Origin: UMGS902 sp045580835
GTDB taxonomy: Bacteria > Bacillota > Clostridia > Oscillospirales > CAG-272
Assembly (NCBI GenBank): GCA_045580835.1
Contig: JAZNOM010000125.1
Span: 1-33,363, forward strand
Direction of reading: 5' to 3'
DNA: 33,363 bases
Shown here: positions 21,940 through 30,342 of the stretch, piece after piece
How the letters are laid out: each line of letters starts with the position of its first letter
Numbering within the stretch: the first letter of the stretch is position 1
Program-made: the position numbers and the translations under genes
The notes under the pieces: model-generated
What the model was told of the DNA's origin: nothing
Databases searched by the model: none
Seen by the model: the letters and a program-made list of their open reading frames with translations, nothing else

Positions 21940-24150
21940 ATGGAAATTGAACTTTACAATCAACTTTGTTTAGCGCTCGATATGAGCGGCAAAAACTACA
22001 ACCGCGAAAAGATAACCGATGCATTCAACTATGCCGACGAACTTCACGCGGGGCAAAAAAGGCAGAGCGGCGAGCCGTATATTTCACACCCTGTTGCCGT
22101 CGCCGAAAATGTAATAACCCTCGGTCTTGATACCGACTCGGTATGCGCGGCACTGCTCCACGATACCGTTGAGGACTGTGCCGACAAGACAAATCTCGAC
22201 ATAATCAAAGAGCGTTTTGGCGCTGACGTTGCCATGCTTGTCGACGGTCTTACAAAGCTTGTACTCATTGACGTTGAGGATAAGCAGGAGCAGAATATTG
22301 AGAATATCCGCAAGATGCTGCTTGCAATGTCAAAGGATATCCGTGTTATCTTTGTGAAACTTTGCGACCGCTTGCACAATATGCGTACCCTTGCGGCAAA
22401 GCGTGAGGACCGTCAGCGTGCAATTGCACTTGAAACTATGTATATTTACGCGCCGCTTGCTCACCGCCTTGGTATCAGCCTTATCAAGCATGAGCTTGAG
22501 GAGTTAAGCCTTTCCTATCTCGACCCGATTGGCTACGAGGAGGTAAGAAGCAAGGTTGAGGAGCGCTTTGGGCTTTCGCGCACTCTCATTAAAGAAGCCA
22601 AAGAGGAGATTGCCGCAAAGCTAACCGAAAACGGCATCAATTTTGAGCTTAAAGGCCGTGTAAAGTCTATTTATTCGCTTTACAACAAGATGTACAATCA
22701 GCAAAAGGCGTTTGACGATATCTATGACTTTTACGCGCTTCGCATAATCGTTGATACCGAGCTTGAGTGCTATACCGCGCTCGGACTTATCCATGAAATG
22801 TTCCACTCTATCCCCGGACGCTTCAAGGACTATATCTCAACTCCTAAGCCAAATCTCTACCGTTCGCTTCATACAAGCGTTATGAGCTCGTCGGGTATTC
22901 CTTTTGAGGTGCAGATTCGTACGCACGAGATGCATCAGCTTGCCGAGTTTGGTGTGGCAGCGCATTGGAAGTACAAGTCGGGCGAGAGCGCAAGCGAGAG
23001 CATAGACGAAAAACTCAAATGGGTATCGCAGCTTCTCGCCATTGAGGACGATACTCGCGACCCTGATGAGTTCCTTGACGCGTTCAAAATTGACATTTTC
23101 CGTCACGAAACATATGTGTTCACTCCCAAGGGTGACGTTATCGTGCTTGCACAAGGCTCAACCTGCATCGACTTTGCCTACGCTATTCACTCGGCTGTCG
23201 GCAATAAGATGGTGGGTGCGAAAATTAACGGAACTATAGTTCCTATTGACCGCGCGCCCGAAACCGGCGACATCATCGAAATTCTCACCTCGTCATCCTC
23301 GAAAGGCCCTTCGCGTGACTGGCTTAACATCGTTAAGACAGGTGACGCGCGTGCAAAGATTCGCCAGTGGTTTAAAAAGGAAAAGCGCGACGAAAATATT
23401 GCCCTCGGTAAGGCAGACGTTGAAAAAGAGCTTCGCCGTTCGGGCAAGCAGTTTACGTCAGAGCAGCGCAACGAGATAGTTTCAAACGTAGCGTCGAGGG
23501 TGGGTATGAGTTCATCCGATGACCTTTACAATATGCTTGGTTACGGCGGTTTGCCTATAACCAAAATTGCTACAAAGCTGCGTGACGAGCTTGACCGTTT
23601 AGTAAAGGACCAGACCACCGAAGCTCCGCTTGCTGCCGAGGATGTAAAACTTGCGTCCAAGCGCCGTGTCAAGTCTGCGGGCGGCGTTGTGGTTGACGGC
23701 GAGGAGGGTTGCGCCACAAAGTTTGCGCATTGTTGCAACCCGCTTCCGGGCGACCAGATTATCGGTTTCATCACTCGCGGATACGGTGTGTCTATTCACA
23801 AAATTGACTGTCCCAACGTTCTCCGCGGTCAGGAAAATGAGGAGTCGCGCGACCGCTTTATCAATGCGCATTGGGAGCATGGTGCCGTAGAGGAAAGCGG
23901 AGCGGACATTTACGAAGCGCTTGTTATACTCTATGCCGAAAACTCGATTACTCTGCTTGCCGAGGTTACAACCGCGCTTGCGGATATGAAGGTTTCTCTG
24001 CTTCAGATTAATACGCAGAAAAAAGGCGAGGACAATATGCTTATCAACCTCACGGTTGGCTGTAAAAACATCGCGCACTACAACTCGATTGTTTCAAGAC
24101 TTAAGAGAGTGCCGAGTGTTATTTCTGTTACAAGAGGATTTGGAAAATGA
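21940..24150 (+). CDS. relA: Bifunctional (p)ppGpp synthetase/hydrolase
   Basis: Makes and degrades the stringent-response alarmone. It is 736 residues with the full Rel layout. The HD hydrolase domain (about 25-180) has HAGQKRQSGEPYISHP, HDTVED (74-79) and KLCDRLHNMRT (140-150), all expected for hydrolase activity. The synthetase domain (about 235-345) contains YDFYALRIIVD and KDYISTPKPNLYRSLH. TGS (about 390-450), a zinc-finger/helical region with CATKFAHCCNPLPGD, and a C-terminal ACT domain (about 660-735) follow. The frame opens at GTG 21853 inside the repeat, but ATG 21940 fits the family N-terminus. No Shine-Dalgarno is present within 15 nt; the nearest AAAAGG is in the repeat hairpin, 22 nt away. 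Its TGA overlaps the dtd ATG. Confidence 0.93.
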   Translation: MEIELYNQLCLALDMSGKNYNREKITDAFNYADELHAGQKRQSGEPYISHPVAVAENVITLGLDTDSVCAALLHDTVEDCADKTNLDIIKERFGADVAMLVDGLTKLVLIDVEDKQEQNIENIRKMLLAMSKDIRVIFVKLCDRLHNMRTLAAKREDRQRAIALETMYIYAPLAHRLGISLIKHELEELSLSYLDPIGYEEVRSKVEERFGLSRTLIKEAKEEIAAKLTENGINFELKGRVKSIYSLYNKMYNQQKAFDDIYDFYALRIIVDTELECYTALGLIHEMFHSIPGRFKDYISTPKPNLYRSLHTSVMSSSGIPFEVQIRTHEMHQLAEFGVAAHWKYKSGESASESIDEKLKWVSQLLAIEDDTRDPDEFLDAFKIDIFRHETYVFTPKGDVIVLAQGSTCIDFAYAIHSAVGNKMVGAKINGTIVPIDRAPETGDIIEILTSSSSKGPSRDWLNIVKTGDARAKIRQWFKKEKRDENIALGKADVEKELRRSGKQFTSEQRNEIVSNVASRVGMSSSDDLYNMLGYGGLPITKIATKLRDELDRLVKDQTTEAPLAAEDVKLASKRRVKSAGGVVVDGEEGCATKFAHCCNPLPGDQIIGFITRGYGVSIHKIDCPNVLRGQENEESRDRFINAHWEHGAVEESGADIYEALVILYAENSITLLAEVTTALADMKVSLLQINTQKKGEDNMLINLTVGCKNIAHYNSIVSRLKRVPSVISVTRGFGK

Positions 24151-24599
24151 TAGCAGTAATTCAAAGAGCCGCGTCTGCCTCCGTCATTGCTGACGGTGTG
24201 CAGGCAGGCAGATGTGATAAGGGACTTTTCGTGCTTCTCGGCGTTGTAGACGGTGACACGGAAAAGGATGCCGAAATTCTTGCGGCAAAGGTGTCGAAGC
24301 TTCGTATTTTCACCGATGAAAACGATAAGATGAATTTGTCGGTTAAGGATGTTTCGGGCAGCGTGCTTGTGGTGTCAAACTTTACGCTTGGCGCTGATGT
24401 TTCGCATGGAAATCGCCCGTCGTTCACACCTGCGGCGCATCCCACCGTTGCAGAGCCGCTTTATGAGTATTTCACAAACTGCCTTGAAAATGAGGGCGTA
24501 CCCGTTGAAAAGGGTGTTTTCGGTGCGGATATGCAGATATCGCTTCACGCCGACGGACCCGTCACCATTTTGATGGATTCTAAAATTTGGGTGAAGTAA
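24147..24599 (+). CDS. dtd: D-aminoacyl-tRNA deacylase
   Basis: Hydrolyses D-amino acids mischarged onto tRNA. It is 150 residues, the family length. It starts MIAVIQRAASASV, the usual entry. The substrate motif normally written SQFTLYAD reads SNFTLGAD (residues about 76-83), and the GPVT motif is present near the C-terminus (DGPVTILMDS), with RPSFTPAA in between. The Q-to-N change in the SQFTL motif is a small departure worth noting. ATG overlaps the relA stop (ATGA), the widely conserved relA-dtd coupling in Firmicutes. Repeat copy C follows. Confidence 0.92.
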   Translation: MIAVIQRAASASVIADGVQAGRCDKGLFVLLGVVDGDTEKDAEILAAKVSKLRIFTDENDKMNLSVKDVSGSVLVVSNFTLGADVSHGNRPSFTPAAHPTVAEPLYEYFTNCLENEGVPVEKGVFGADMQISLHADGPVTILMDSKIWVK

Positions 24600-24710
24600 A
24601 ACGAAGGCGTTCTTTCTTAAAAAAAAGTATAGGATAGCTACGGCTGCACATATATCTTTTTTACAAAAAGGTTTGGAGAGCGCGAGACCCTTTCCTTAAA
24701 AGGGTCTCGC
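24600..24710 (+). repeat. Interspersed three-hairpin repeat, copy C
   Basis: Starts AACGAAGGCG after the dtd stop. Hairpin 1 is degraded (GTTCTTTCTT followed by an A-run and AGTATAGG). A GCTACGGC remnant stands for hairpin 2. Hairpin 3 is intact: GCGAGACCCTTT/AAAGGGTCTCGC (24682-24710), with a compensated A-T to C-G pair relative to copy A. It ends 11 nt before the hemZ ATG. Confidence 0.88.
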
Positions 24711-24721
24711 ATACAATAATC

Positions 24722-26218
24722 ATGATTTTAAACATAGAGGGAAATTTAAACAGATACTACGCGCAAACGCTTTGCCTTATCTACTTTCCGGGTGCAAAGT
24801 TTGCCGAGGATGAGGTTGAAAGCGCGGATGTGCCGGTAGTTGATTTTGTCGTTGTCGATAAAGAGGACGGCATTTTTTCGCGCGCAACAATTCGCCTTGG
24901 CGATAAAAAATGCGAGGCAGAGTGCTTTGTGCCTTTCTCCGAAATTTTCCCTAAAGAGCGCGTGCGCAAAATGGCGTCGGGCCATGCAATGACGCTTGCC
25001 GCAAAGGACTTTTTCGGATATATTTCGCCGTGGGGACTGCTCACGGGTGTGCGTCCTGCAAAGGTTGCCGCACAGTATCTTGAGGACGGCTTTGGCGTTA
25101 TGAAAACGCGCAAGCTGCTTGCAACCGAATACTTTTTAAACCCAAAAAAGGCGTTTCTTGCTACGCAGGTTGCGCAAACCGAGCTAAAGCTTACCAAAAA
25201 TATGGATAAAGACGGTTGCAGTGTGTATATTTCAATCCCGTTTTGCCCCACAAGATGCGCGTACTGCTCGTTTGTATCGGCATCGCAAAAGATGCTTTCA
25301 ATGCTTGACGATTATCTTAATCTGCTTGTCAAGGACATCAAAAATGTCTTTGCTACAGTGAAGGCTCTCGGCAAAAAGGTTGTCACCGTCTATATCGGCG
25401 GCGGCACTCCCACAACTTTAAATGCGCGTCAGCTCAAAAAATTGCTTTCCACTGTTGCGGCATGCATCGACGTTGCTTCTCTTGATGAGTTTACGCTTGA
25501 AGCTGGCAGACCTGACACGATTACGTCTGAAAAAATGCGCATAGCCAGGGAGTACGGCGTTACTCGCGTCAGCGTAAATCCGCAGACTCTTGCCGACAAT
25601 GTGCTTGAAAACATTGGCAGACGTCATACGGCAGAGGACTTTTTTGCGGCGTACGAGATAGCAAGAGAGTCGGGCATCCGCGACATCAATACCGACCTTA
25701 TTGTCGGACTCCCCGGAGACAATTTTAAAAAGTTTTCAAGCTCGCTTGAAAAAATCATGTCGCTTGAGCCTTCAAACATAACAGTACATACCTTCTGCTT
25801 TAAACGTGCGGCGGCACTTTCAAAGGCGGACGGCGAGCAGTTTGTGCCAGATGTTCCGTCTGCGGCAAAGTGCATTCAGTATTCGCAGCTAATGCTTGCA
25901 AACGCAGGCTACAAGCCATACTATATGTACCGCCAGAAAAACGCGGTTGGCAATCTTGAAAATGTTGGATTTGCCAAGGTTGGCAGCGAGTGTATGTACA
26001 ACATCTACATGATGGAGGAGCTTCATTCTATTTTCGGTGCGGGAGCGGGTGCCGTAACAAAGCTCGTTGAGTTTGATGAAAATGGCGAGCGCCGTATGAA
26101 ACGCATATTTGCGCCGAAATATCCATACGAATATTTAAGGGACTTTGACAAAATCGTAAAGGGTGATGAAGAAAACCCCTCTTATAAGCAAAAAGTCTTT
26201 GAGTTTTTCGGGAAATGA
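24722..26218 (+). CDS. hemZ: HemZ-type radical SAM coproporphyrinogen dehydrogenase
   Basis: Oxygen-independent coproporphyrinogen III oxidase-like protein of 498 residues. An N-terminal domain (about 1-165) typical of HemZ contains the LLTGVRPAK motif (about 107-114). The radical SAM core follows, with CPTRCAYC giving the 4Fe-4S cysteines C175, C179 and C182, then YIGGGTPT (about 220-228). The C-terminal part has the YYMYRQKNAVGNLENVGF motif. HemZ genes often sit near relA and dtd in Clostridia, as here. Other haem genes are not in the window, so the exact substrate in this organism is uncertain. ATG 24722 has no Shine-Dalgarno within 15 nt; repeat copy C ends 11 nt before it. Confidence 0.9.
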   Translation: MILNIEGNLNRYYAQTLCLIYFPGAKFAEDEVESADVPVVDFVVVDKEDGIFSRATIRLGDKKCEAECFVPFSEIFPKERVRKMASGHAMTLAAKDFFGYISPWGLLTGVRPAKVAAQYLEDGFGVMKTRKLLATEYFLNPKKAFLATQVAQTELKLTKNMDKDGCSVYISIPFCPTRCAYCSFVSASQKMLSMLDDYLNLLVKDIKNVFATVKALGKKVVTVYIGGGTPTTLNARQLKKLLSTVAACIDVASLDEFTLEAGRPDTITSEKMRIAREYGVTRVSVNPQTLADNVLENIGRRHTAEDFFAAYEIARESGIRDINTDLIVGLPGDNFKKFSSSLEKIMSLEPSNITVHTFCFKRAAALSKADGEQFVPDVPSAAKCIQYSQLMLANAGYKPYYMYRQKNAVGNLENVGFAKVGSECMYNIYMMEELHSIFGAGAGAVTKLVEFDENGERRMKRIFAPKYPYEYLRDFDKIVKGDEENPSYKQKVFEFFGK

Positions 26219-26325
26219 AACGAAGGCGGTCTTTCTTTAGAAGAAAGAACCAAAGAACAATTGAAAAATATTTATTCGTAGCCATGGCTGCAAATAATAA
26301 ATTTTTTACAAAAAGGTTCTGACGC
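26219..26325 (+). repeat. Interspersed three-hairpin repeat, copy D (deleted hairpin 3)
   Basis: Hairpin 1 is GGTCTTTCTT/AAGAAAGAACC (26228-26251, one bulge). Hairpin 2 is GTAGCC-AT-GGCTGC (26279-26292). The 3' end reads AAAAAGGTTCTGACGC, as if the segment between the two AAAAGGTT copies of a full element had been deleted, removing the 5' arm of hairpin 3. The remaining 39 nt to the next gene hold its ribosome-binding site and no clear promoter. Confidence 0.82.
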
Positions 26326-26364
26326 TTTTTATAAGTTTTAATCTATCTCAGTAAAGGAGAAAAA

Positions 26365-27276
26365 GTGAATATAGAGAAACTTATTTTTTCTTCCGATGAA
26401 GAAACACGTGCTTTTGTAAACGAATGTGAAAGCCGCTATCTTGCCGACGTAAAGGCGGCGTGCGATTTGTCGATTGAAGGCGGCAGAATTATCACTCTTT
26501 GCGGTCCGACCTGTTCGGGCAAGACCACAACTGCGCGGATTTTAGACGATGAGTTTAAAAAGGCAGGTAAAGAGCTTCACTCAATTTCGATTGATGACTT
26601 TTATTTTGACAAAGAAGTACTTGAAAAGCGAAGCTTTGAAAAAGGCGAGCAGCTTGACTACGATTCGCCGACAACTATAGACCTTGAACTTTTTGAGCGA
26701 GTTATCGAGGATATTGAGGACGGCGGAAAGGTTACGCTGCCAAGGTTTGATTTTTCACTTGGCAAACGCGTGGGCATGGAGGAGATTTATGTCCGCGATG
26801 AAGACGTCTTTTTGTTTGAGGGAATACAAGCGGTGTACCCCGAACTTACAAGGCTTCTTAACGGACACGATTACACCTCGCTTTTTATTTCGGTTGAAGA
26901 CGGTTTAAACTACTGCGGCACCGGGTTTTCTCCAAGGGAACTTCGCTTTATGCGCAGGCTCGTGCGCGATGCGCGTACCAGAGGCGCAAGTGCGCAGTTT
27001 ACATTTTCACTGTGGAAAGGCGTTGTCGCAAACGAGGATAAAAACATCTATCCAAATCTTGAAGGAATAGATTTCAGTATAAATTCGACCATGGCATACG
27101 AGGCTTCGGTTATAAAGCCTTTTGTTATGCCGCTGCTACTTGGCATTTCCACTGACAGCAAGTATAAAAAAGACGCAAATGACATTATTGCAAAGCTTGA
27201 AAACATACCCATGATTGACTCAAAATTCGTTCCCGACGAGTCTGTTTTCAGAGAATTCATTGGAGAAAGGAAGTAA
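26365..27276 (+). CDS. Uridine kinase-like P-loop kinase
   Basis: 303 residues. An N-terminal extension of about 40 residues precedes the P-loop GPTCSGKT (47-54). The motifs SIDDFYFD (about 75-82), RFDFSLGKR and FLFEGIQAVYPEL then follow the uridine kinase/phosphoribulokinase pattern. It likely phosphorylates a nucleoside or related metabolite; the substrate is not readable, and the length differs from the 210-residue Udk. Start GTG 26365 has AAAGGAGA 4-5 nt upstream. It is 5 nt upstream of spoVB, so the two are probably co-transcribed. It is distinct from the kinase at the left edge, with different P-loop residues (GRAASGKS there). Confidence 0.82.
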   Translation: MNIEKLIFSSDEETRAFVNECESRYLADVKAACDLSIEGGRIITLCGPTCSGKTTTARILDDEFKKAGKELHSISIDDFYFDKEVLEKRSFEKGEQLDYDSPTTIDLELFERVIEDIEDGGKVTLPRFDFSLGKRVGMEEIYVRDEDVFLFEGIQAVYPELTRLLNGHDYTSLFISVEDGLNYCGTGFSPRELRFMRRLVRDARTRGASAQFTFSLWKGVVANEDKNIYPNLEGIDFSINSTMAYEASVIKPFVMPLLLGISTDSKYKKDANDIIAKLENIPMIDSKFVPDESVFREFIGERK

Positions 27277-27281
27277 ATGCT

Positions 27282-29006
27282 TTGACTTCTAAACAGAAAA
27301 CAAGCACGAAAATGTTTGTAAACGGCGTGCTTATCCTTACGATATCCAATCTTATCGTAAAGGCGATAGGTTTGCTTTTCAAAATACCGCTTCATGATAT
27401 CCTCGGCGATGACGGCATGGGATATTTCAATGCGGCGTATACGATTTATACCACGTTCTTTATGATATCCACGGCAGGACTTCCTGTTGCAATATCATAT
27501 ATGGTTTCGCGCAGTCGCGCGGCAGGTAACTTCAATCAGGTAAAGAAGATAATGCGCATTGCGTTTATCGTATTCTTTATCATTGGCACGGTAGGTACTT
27601 GCGCGCTCTTCTTCGGCGCGGGCTTCTTCTCCGAAAACGTTGCAAAAATTCCCGAGTCGAGATACTGTATCATGGCGATTGCGCCCACGCTCTTCTTCGT
27701 TTGCCTTACAAGTGCGTTCCGCGGATATTTCCAAGGGCATCAGGTAATGTGGCCGACGGCAATCTCTCAGCTTCTTGAGTCGCTTGGCAAGCTGCTTATC
27801 GGTATTCTGCTTGCGCATTGGTCGATAGCGAGAGGTGACGAGCTTCACGTTACCGCGGCGTGGACTATCTTCGGTCTTACAATCGGCGTGCTATGCGGCA
27901 TGGGTTTTATCTGGATAACAAAGCTGCTTTACAACACGCAGAAAATCAACGAGGAATACGCTCTGCCAAACAGCGACACAATGGCAACGGACAGCACAAA
28001 GTCGCTACTCAAAGAACTTGTTGTTATTGCAATTCCCGTAACGCTTTCGTCATCGGTAATGTCGCTTGCAAACCTCATTGACCTAACCGTTATTTCGCGC
28101 CAGCTTCAGTCGATTGGCTTTACTTCAAAGGGAGCGGCGGCACTCTACGGCAATTACACAACGCTTGATGTGCCTATGTTCAATCTTATTCCGGTGCTTG
28201 TTTATCCAATCGGATATTCGCTTGTGCCGATGATAAGCGCGTTGCTCGTGAAAAAAGACAACAAAGAGGCAGACAGAGTTATGACATCGTCGCTGAAAAC
28301 CGCGGCGATACTTTCGATGCCTTGCACGGTTGGTATGGCGGTGCTTGCAACTCCGATTTTAGAGCTTATTTACGGTACGGCGAGTCTGCTTGAAAAGTAT
28401 ATTGCGGAGGATAGCGAGCTTTTAAATGACGTTATGTATATGGCGTATATCGGCGCGGAAACTTCATCTGCATCTCTTGCAGGTCCTCGTCTCTCAATGC
28501 TTGCTGTGTCGTCATTCCTTGTGTGCATGCTTGCTGTAACAAACTCGATTTTGCAGGCTAACAAACGCCCCTATCTGCCGCTTGTTTCGATGCTTATCGG
28601 CGCGGTTGCAAAAATCGCGGCAAGCTTTATACTTATCGGCAATCCTGAAATCGGCATCAACGGTGCGCCGATTTCCACGGATATCTGTTATATCATCGTT
28701 GTTGTGTGCAACTTCTATTTCTGTGCAAAATATGCAAACTTCCGTCCGAGCATCCGCCGTGTATTTTTAAAGCCGCTTATCTCTGCGGCACTTTGCGGCG
28801 CAGGCGCGCTCGGAAGCTATGTTTTGTTTACAAATATTCTCGGCGAGTCGCGCATCAATACGATTTTAGCAATCGGCGTTGCGGCAATAGTTTACTTTGC
28901 GGCAATACTCCTGCTTGGCGCACTTGAACGCGATGATTTTGAGTTTATTCCCATGGGCAGAAAACTCTTAAAAGTGCTTGATAGATTACATTTGATAAGA
29001 AGATAA
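27282..29006 (+). CDS. spoVB: SpoVB-like polysaccharide/lipid flippase (MOP/PST family)
   Basis: 574-residue membrane protein with about 14 hydrophobic helices and the MOP-superfamily beginning (VNGVLILTISNLIVKAIGLLF). SpoVB-type proteins are lipid-II-flippase-like and act in spore cortex synthesis in B. subtilis; vegetative paralogues also exist. Signatures include the PLHDILGDDGMGYFNAAYTIY segment (about 34-55) and the FRGYFQGHQVMWPTAISQ motif (about 146-163). Start TTG 27282 is preceded by AAAGGA about 10 nt upstream; the nearby ATG (27277) closes after two codons. Its position before mazG, rqcP, yabP, yabQ and divIC matches the B. subtilis yabM-divIC region, supporting the SpoVB call. Confidence 0.88.
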   Translation: MTSKQKTSTKMFVNGVLILTISNLIVKAIGLLFKIPLHDILGDDGMGYFNAAYTIYTTFFMISTAGLPVAISYMVSRSRAAGNFNQVKKIMRIAFIVFFIIGTVGTCALFFGAGFFSENVAKIPESRYCIMAIAPTLFFVCLTSAFRGYFQGHQVMWPTAISQLLESLGKLLIGILLAHWSIARGDELHVTAAWTIFGLTIGVLCGMGFIWITKLLYNTQKINEEYALPNSDTMATDSTKSLLKELVVIAIPVTLSSSVMSLANLIDLTVISRQLQSIGFTSKGAAALYGNYTTLDVPMFNLIPVLVYPIGYSLVPMISALLVKKDNKEADRVMTSSLKTAAILSMPCTVGMAVLATPILELIYGTASLLEKYIAEDSELLNDVMYMAYIGAETSSASLAGPRLSMLAVSSFLVCMLAVTNSILQANKRPYLPLVSMLIGAVAKIAASFILIGNPEIGINGAPISTDICYIIVVVCNFYFCAKYANFRPSIRRVFLKPLISAALCGAGALGSYVLFTNILGESRINTILAIGVAAIVYFAAILLLGALERDDFEFIPMGRKLLKVLDRLHLIRR

Positions 29007-29061
29007 TTATTTTTATAAAAAGGTTTGGAGGTGTCGGAACCTTTCCTGAAAAGGTTCTGAC
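29007..29061 (+). repeat. Interspersed repeat, copy E (3' hairpin only)
   Basis: Only the 3' part is present: the T/A-rich lead, AAAAAGGTTTGGAG and hairpin 3 GTCGGAACCTTT/AAAGGTTCTGAC (29033-29061, one G-T pair). The outer three pairs differ from copies A-C yet remain paired. It starts directly at the spoVB stop and ends 10 nt before the mazG ATG. Confidence 0.87.
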
Positions 29062-29071
29062 ATACAGAATA

Positions 29072-29872
29072 ATGAACGAGAAAATAAAAGCATTATTAAA
29101 TAAGGAACATTACGATTTTTACGATTTGTGCGATGTAATGGAGATTTTGCGCGCACCCGGCGGCTGCCCCTGGGACATGGAGCAGACACACGAGAGCATC
29201 CGACAGAACTTTATTGACGAAACCTACGAGGCGGTTGAAGGCATTGACCTTTGCGACCGCGAGCTTCTCTGCGAGGAGCTTGGCGACGTTATGATGCAGG
29301 TGGTTTTTCACGCGCAGATAGACAAGGAGGAGGGCGGCTTTGATATAAACGACGTCACCGACGGCGTTGTTAAAAAGCTTATCTACCGCCACCCCCATGT
29401 GTTTGCAGACACCGTTGCCGAAACATCGGACGCAGTGCTTGTTAACTGGGAAAAACTCAAGGCAAAGGAAAAACATCGCGATACCGTTACTTCCACACTT
29501 GAAAGCGTGCCAAAGCCATTGCCTGCGCTTATGCGTGCTGAAAAGGTTGGCAAAAAAGCCGCTAAAGTCGGCTTTGATTTTGAAACTGCCGAAGAGGCCG
29601 CTAAAAAGATAACCGAGGAAACCGAGGAGTTTTTGTCGGCACCTGAGGACATGCGTGAGGAGGAGCTTGGCGACCTGCTTTTTGCAGTTGTAAACACTGC
29701 GCGTAAGTACGGAATTTCGTCCGAGCTTGCGCTCACAAAAGCAACTAATAAGTTTATCGCGCGTTTTGCAAAGGTTGAAAGTGGCGTGCTTGCAGACGGA
29801 AAAAACATGGAAGAGCTGTCCCTTGAAGAACTCGATAAGTACTGGGATAAGGCGAAATTGCAAGAAAAATAG
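29072..29872 (+). CDS. mazG: MazG-family nucleoside triphosphate pyrophosphohydrolase
   Basis: Hydrolyses NTPs to NMP and pyrophosphate, thought to clear non-canonical nucleotides. It is 266 residues with the tandem MazG layout. Domain 1 (about 10-110) contains GGCPWDMEQTHESIRQNFIDETYE and the metal motif EELGDVMMQVVFHAQ. Domain 2 (about 140-255) contains KVGKKAAKVGFDF and the second metal motif EELGDLLFAVVN. B. subtilis YabN adds an N-terminal methylase domain; this protein lacks it. ATG 29072 has no Shine-Dalgarno within 10 nt; repeat copy E ends just before it. A terminator-like hairpin follows. Confidence 0.93.
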   Translation: MNEKIKALLNKEHYDFYDLCDVMEILRAPGGCPWDMEQTHESIRQNFIDETYEAVEGIDLCDRELLCEELGDVMMQVVFHAQIDKEEGGFDINDVTDGVVKKLIYRHPHVFADTVAETSDAVLVNWEKLKAKEKHRDTVTSTLESVPKPLPALMRAEKVGKKAAKVGFDFETAEEAAKKITEETEEFLSAPEDMREEELGDLLFAVVNTARKYGISSELALTKATNKFIARFAKVESGVLADGKNMEELSLEELDKYWDKAKLQEK

Positions 29873-29874
29873 TG

Positions 29875-29913
29875 AAAATAACCAAAAAATGCGTATTTTT
29901 TGCGTTATTTTTG
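29875..29913 (+). terminator. Probable mazG terminator
   Basis: AAAATAAC plus CAAAAAAT pairs with ATTTTTTG plus GTTATTTT around GCGT, with one bulged C, ending in a T-run. It is A/T-rich and weaker than the others in this window, but the next gene has its own promoter. Confidence 0.55.
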
Positions 29914-29923
29914 AAAAAAATAC

Positions 29924-29952
29924 TTGAAAAGTATACTGATAAGTGATAGAAT
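29924..29952 (+). promoter_or_regulatory. Promoter of the HU gene
   Basis: TTGAAA (29924-29929), 17-nt spacer, TAGAAT (29947-29952) preceded by TGA, an extended -10. The leader to ATG 30014 is about 55 nt. Confidence 0.78.
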
Positions 29953-30013
29953 ATTTTTGAACAAAGGCAATTTGTGCCAATAGCGTACTTAATTTTGAAA
30001 GGATAAAAGGATT

Positions 30014-30286
30014 ATGAACAAGACAGAACTTATCGAAGCTATCGTTAAGGAAACAGGCCTTAAGAAGAAGGATGCAGAGGCAGCTCTCGGCGCTACTATC
30101 TGCGCAATTGAAACCGCACTTGCAAAGGGCGAAAAGGTTCAGCTCGTAGGCTTTGGTACTTTCGAGACCAAGACCCGTGCAGCTCGTGAGGGCAGAAACC
30201 CCAAGACCGGCGAAACCATCAAGATTGCAGCTTCCAAGTATCCTGCATTCTCCGCTGGTAAGGCATTCAAGGACAAGGTTAACTAA
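30014..30286 (+). CDS. hup: HU-type DNA-binding protein
   Basis: 90-residue nucleoid protein that binds and bends DNA as a dimer. It begins MNKTELIEAIVKETGLKKK, carries the core VQLVGFGTFE (about 42-51) and the DNA-binding arm signature around RAAREGRNPKTGE (about 55-67), and ends in AFSAGKAFKDKVN. Ribosome-binding site AAAAGGA lies just upstream of ATG 30014. Codons are visibly richer in C-ending forms (AAG, GCT/GCA, ACC, TTC) than in neighbours, as expected for an abundant protein. It has its own promoter and terminator, so it is an independent unit between mazG and rqcP. Confidence 0.97.
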   Translation: MNKTELIEAIVKETGLKKKDAEAALGATICAIETALAKGEKVQLVGFGTFETKTRAAREGRNPKTGETIKIAASKYPAFSAGKAFKDKVN

Positions 30287-30297
30287 TTAATTTAGTT

Positions 30298-30332
30298 TTT
30301 AAAAAGTCGGCTCTTTGAGCCGACTTTTTAAA
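30298..30332 (+). terminator. HU terminator
   Basis: A 16-bp stem (30298-30313 with 30317-30332) around a TTT loop, with GTCGGCTC/GAGCCGAC at the tip and T-rich ends. The rqcP ribosome-binding site (GGAG) starts immediately after it. Confidence 0.92.
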
Positions 30333-30342
30333 CGGAGATATT

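Noticed and set aside
26305..26334. Possible vegetative promoter TTTACA-17-TTTATA before the uridine-kinase-like gene
   Set aside because: The -10 match is poor (TTTATA) and the -35 lies within degraded repeat sequence; not strong enough to list as a feature.
29096..29980. 294-codon minus-strand open frame antisense to mazG
   Set aside because: It mirrors mazG codon structure, and its composition is shadow-like; mazG motifs are unambiguous on the plus strand.
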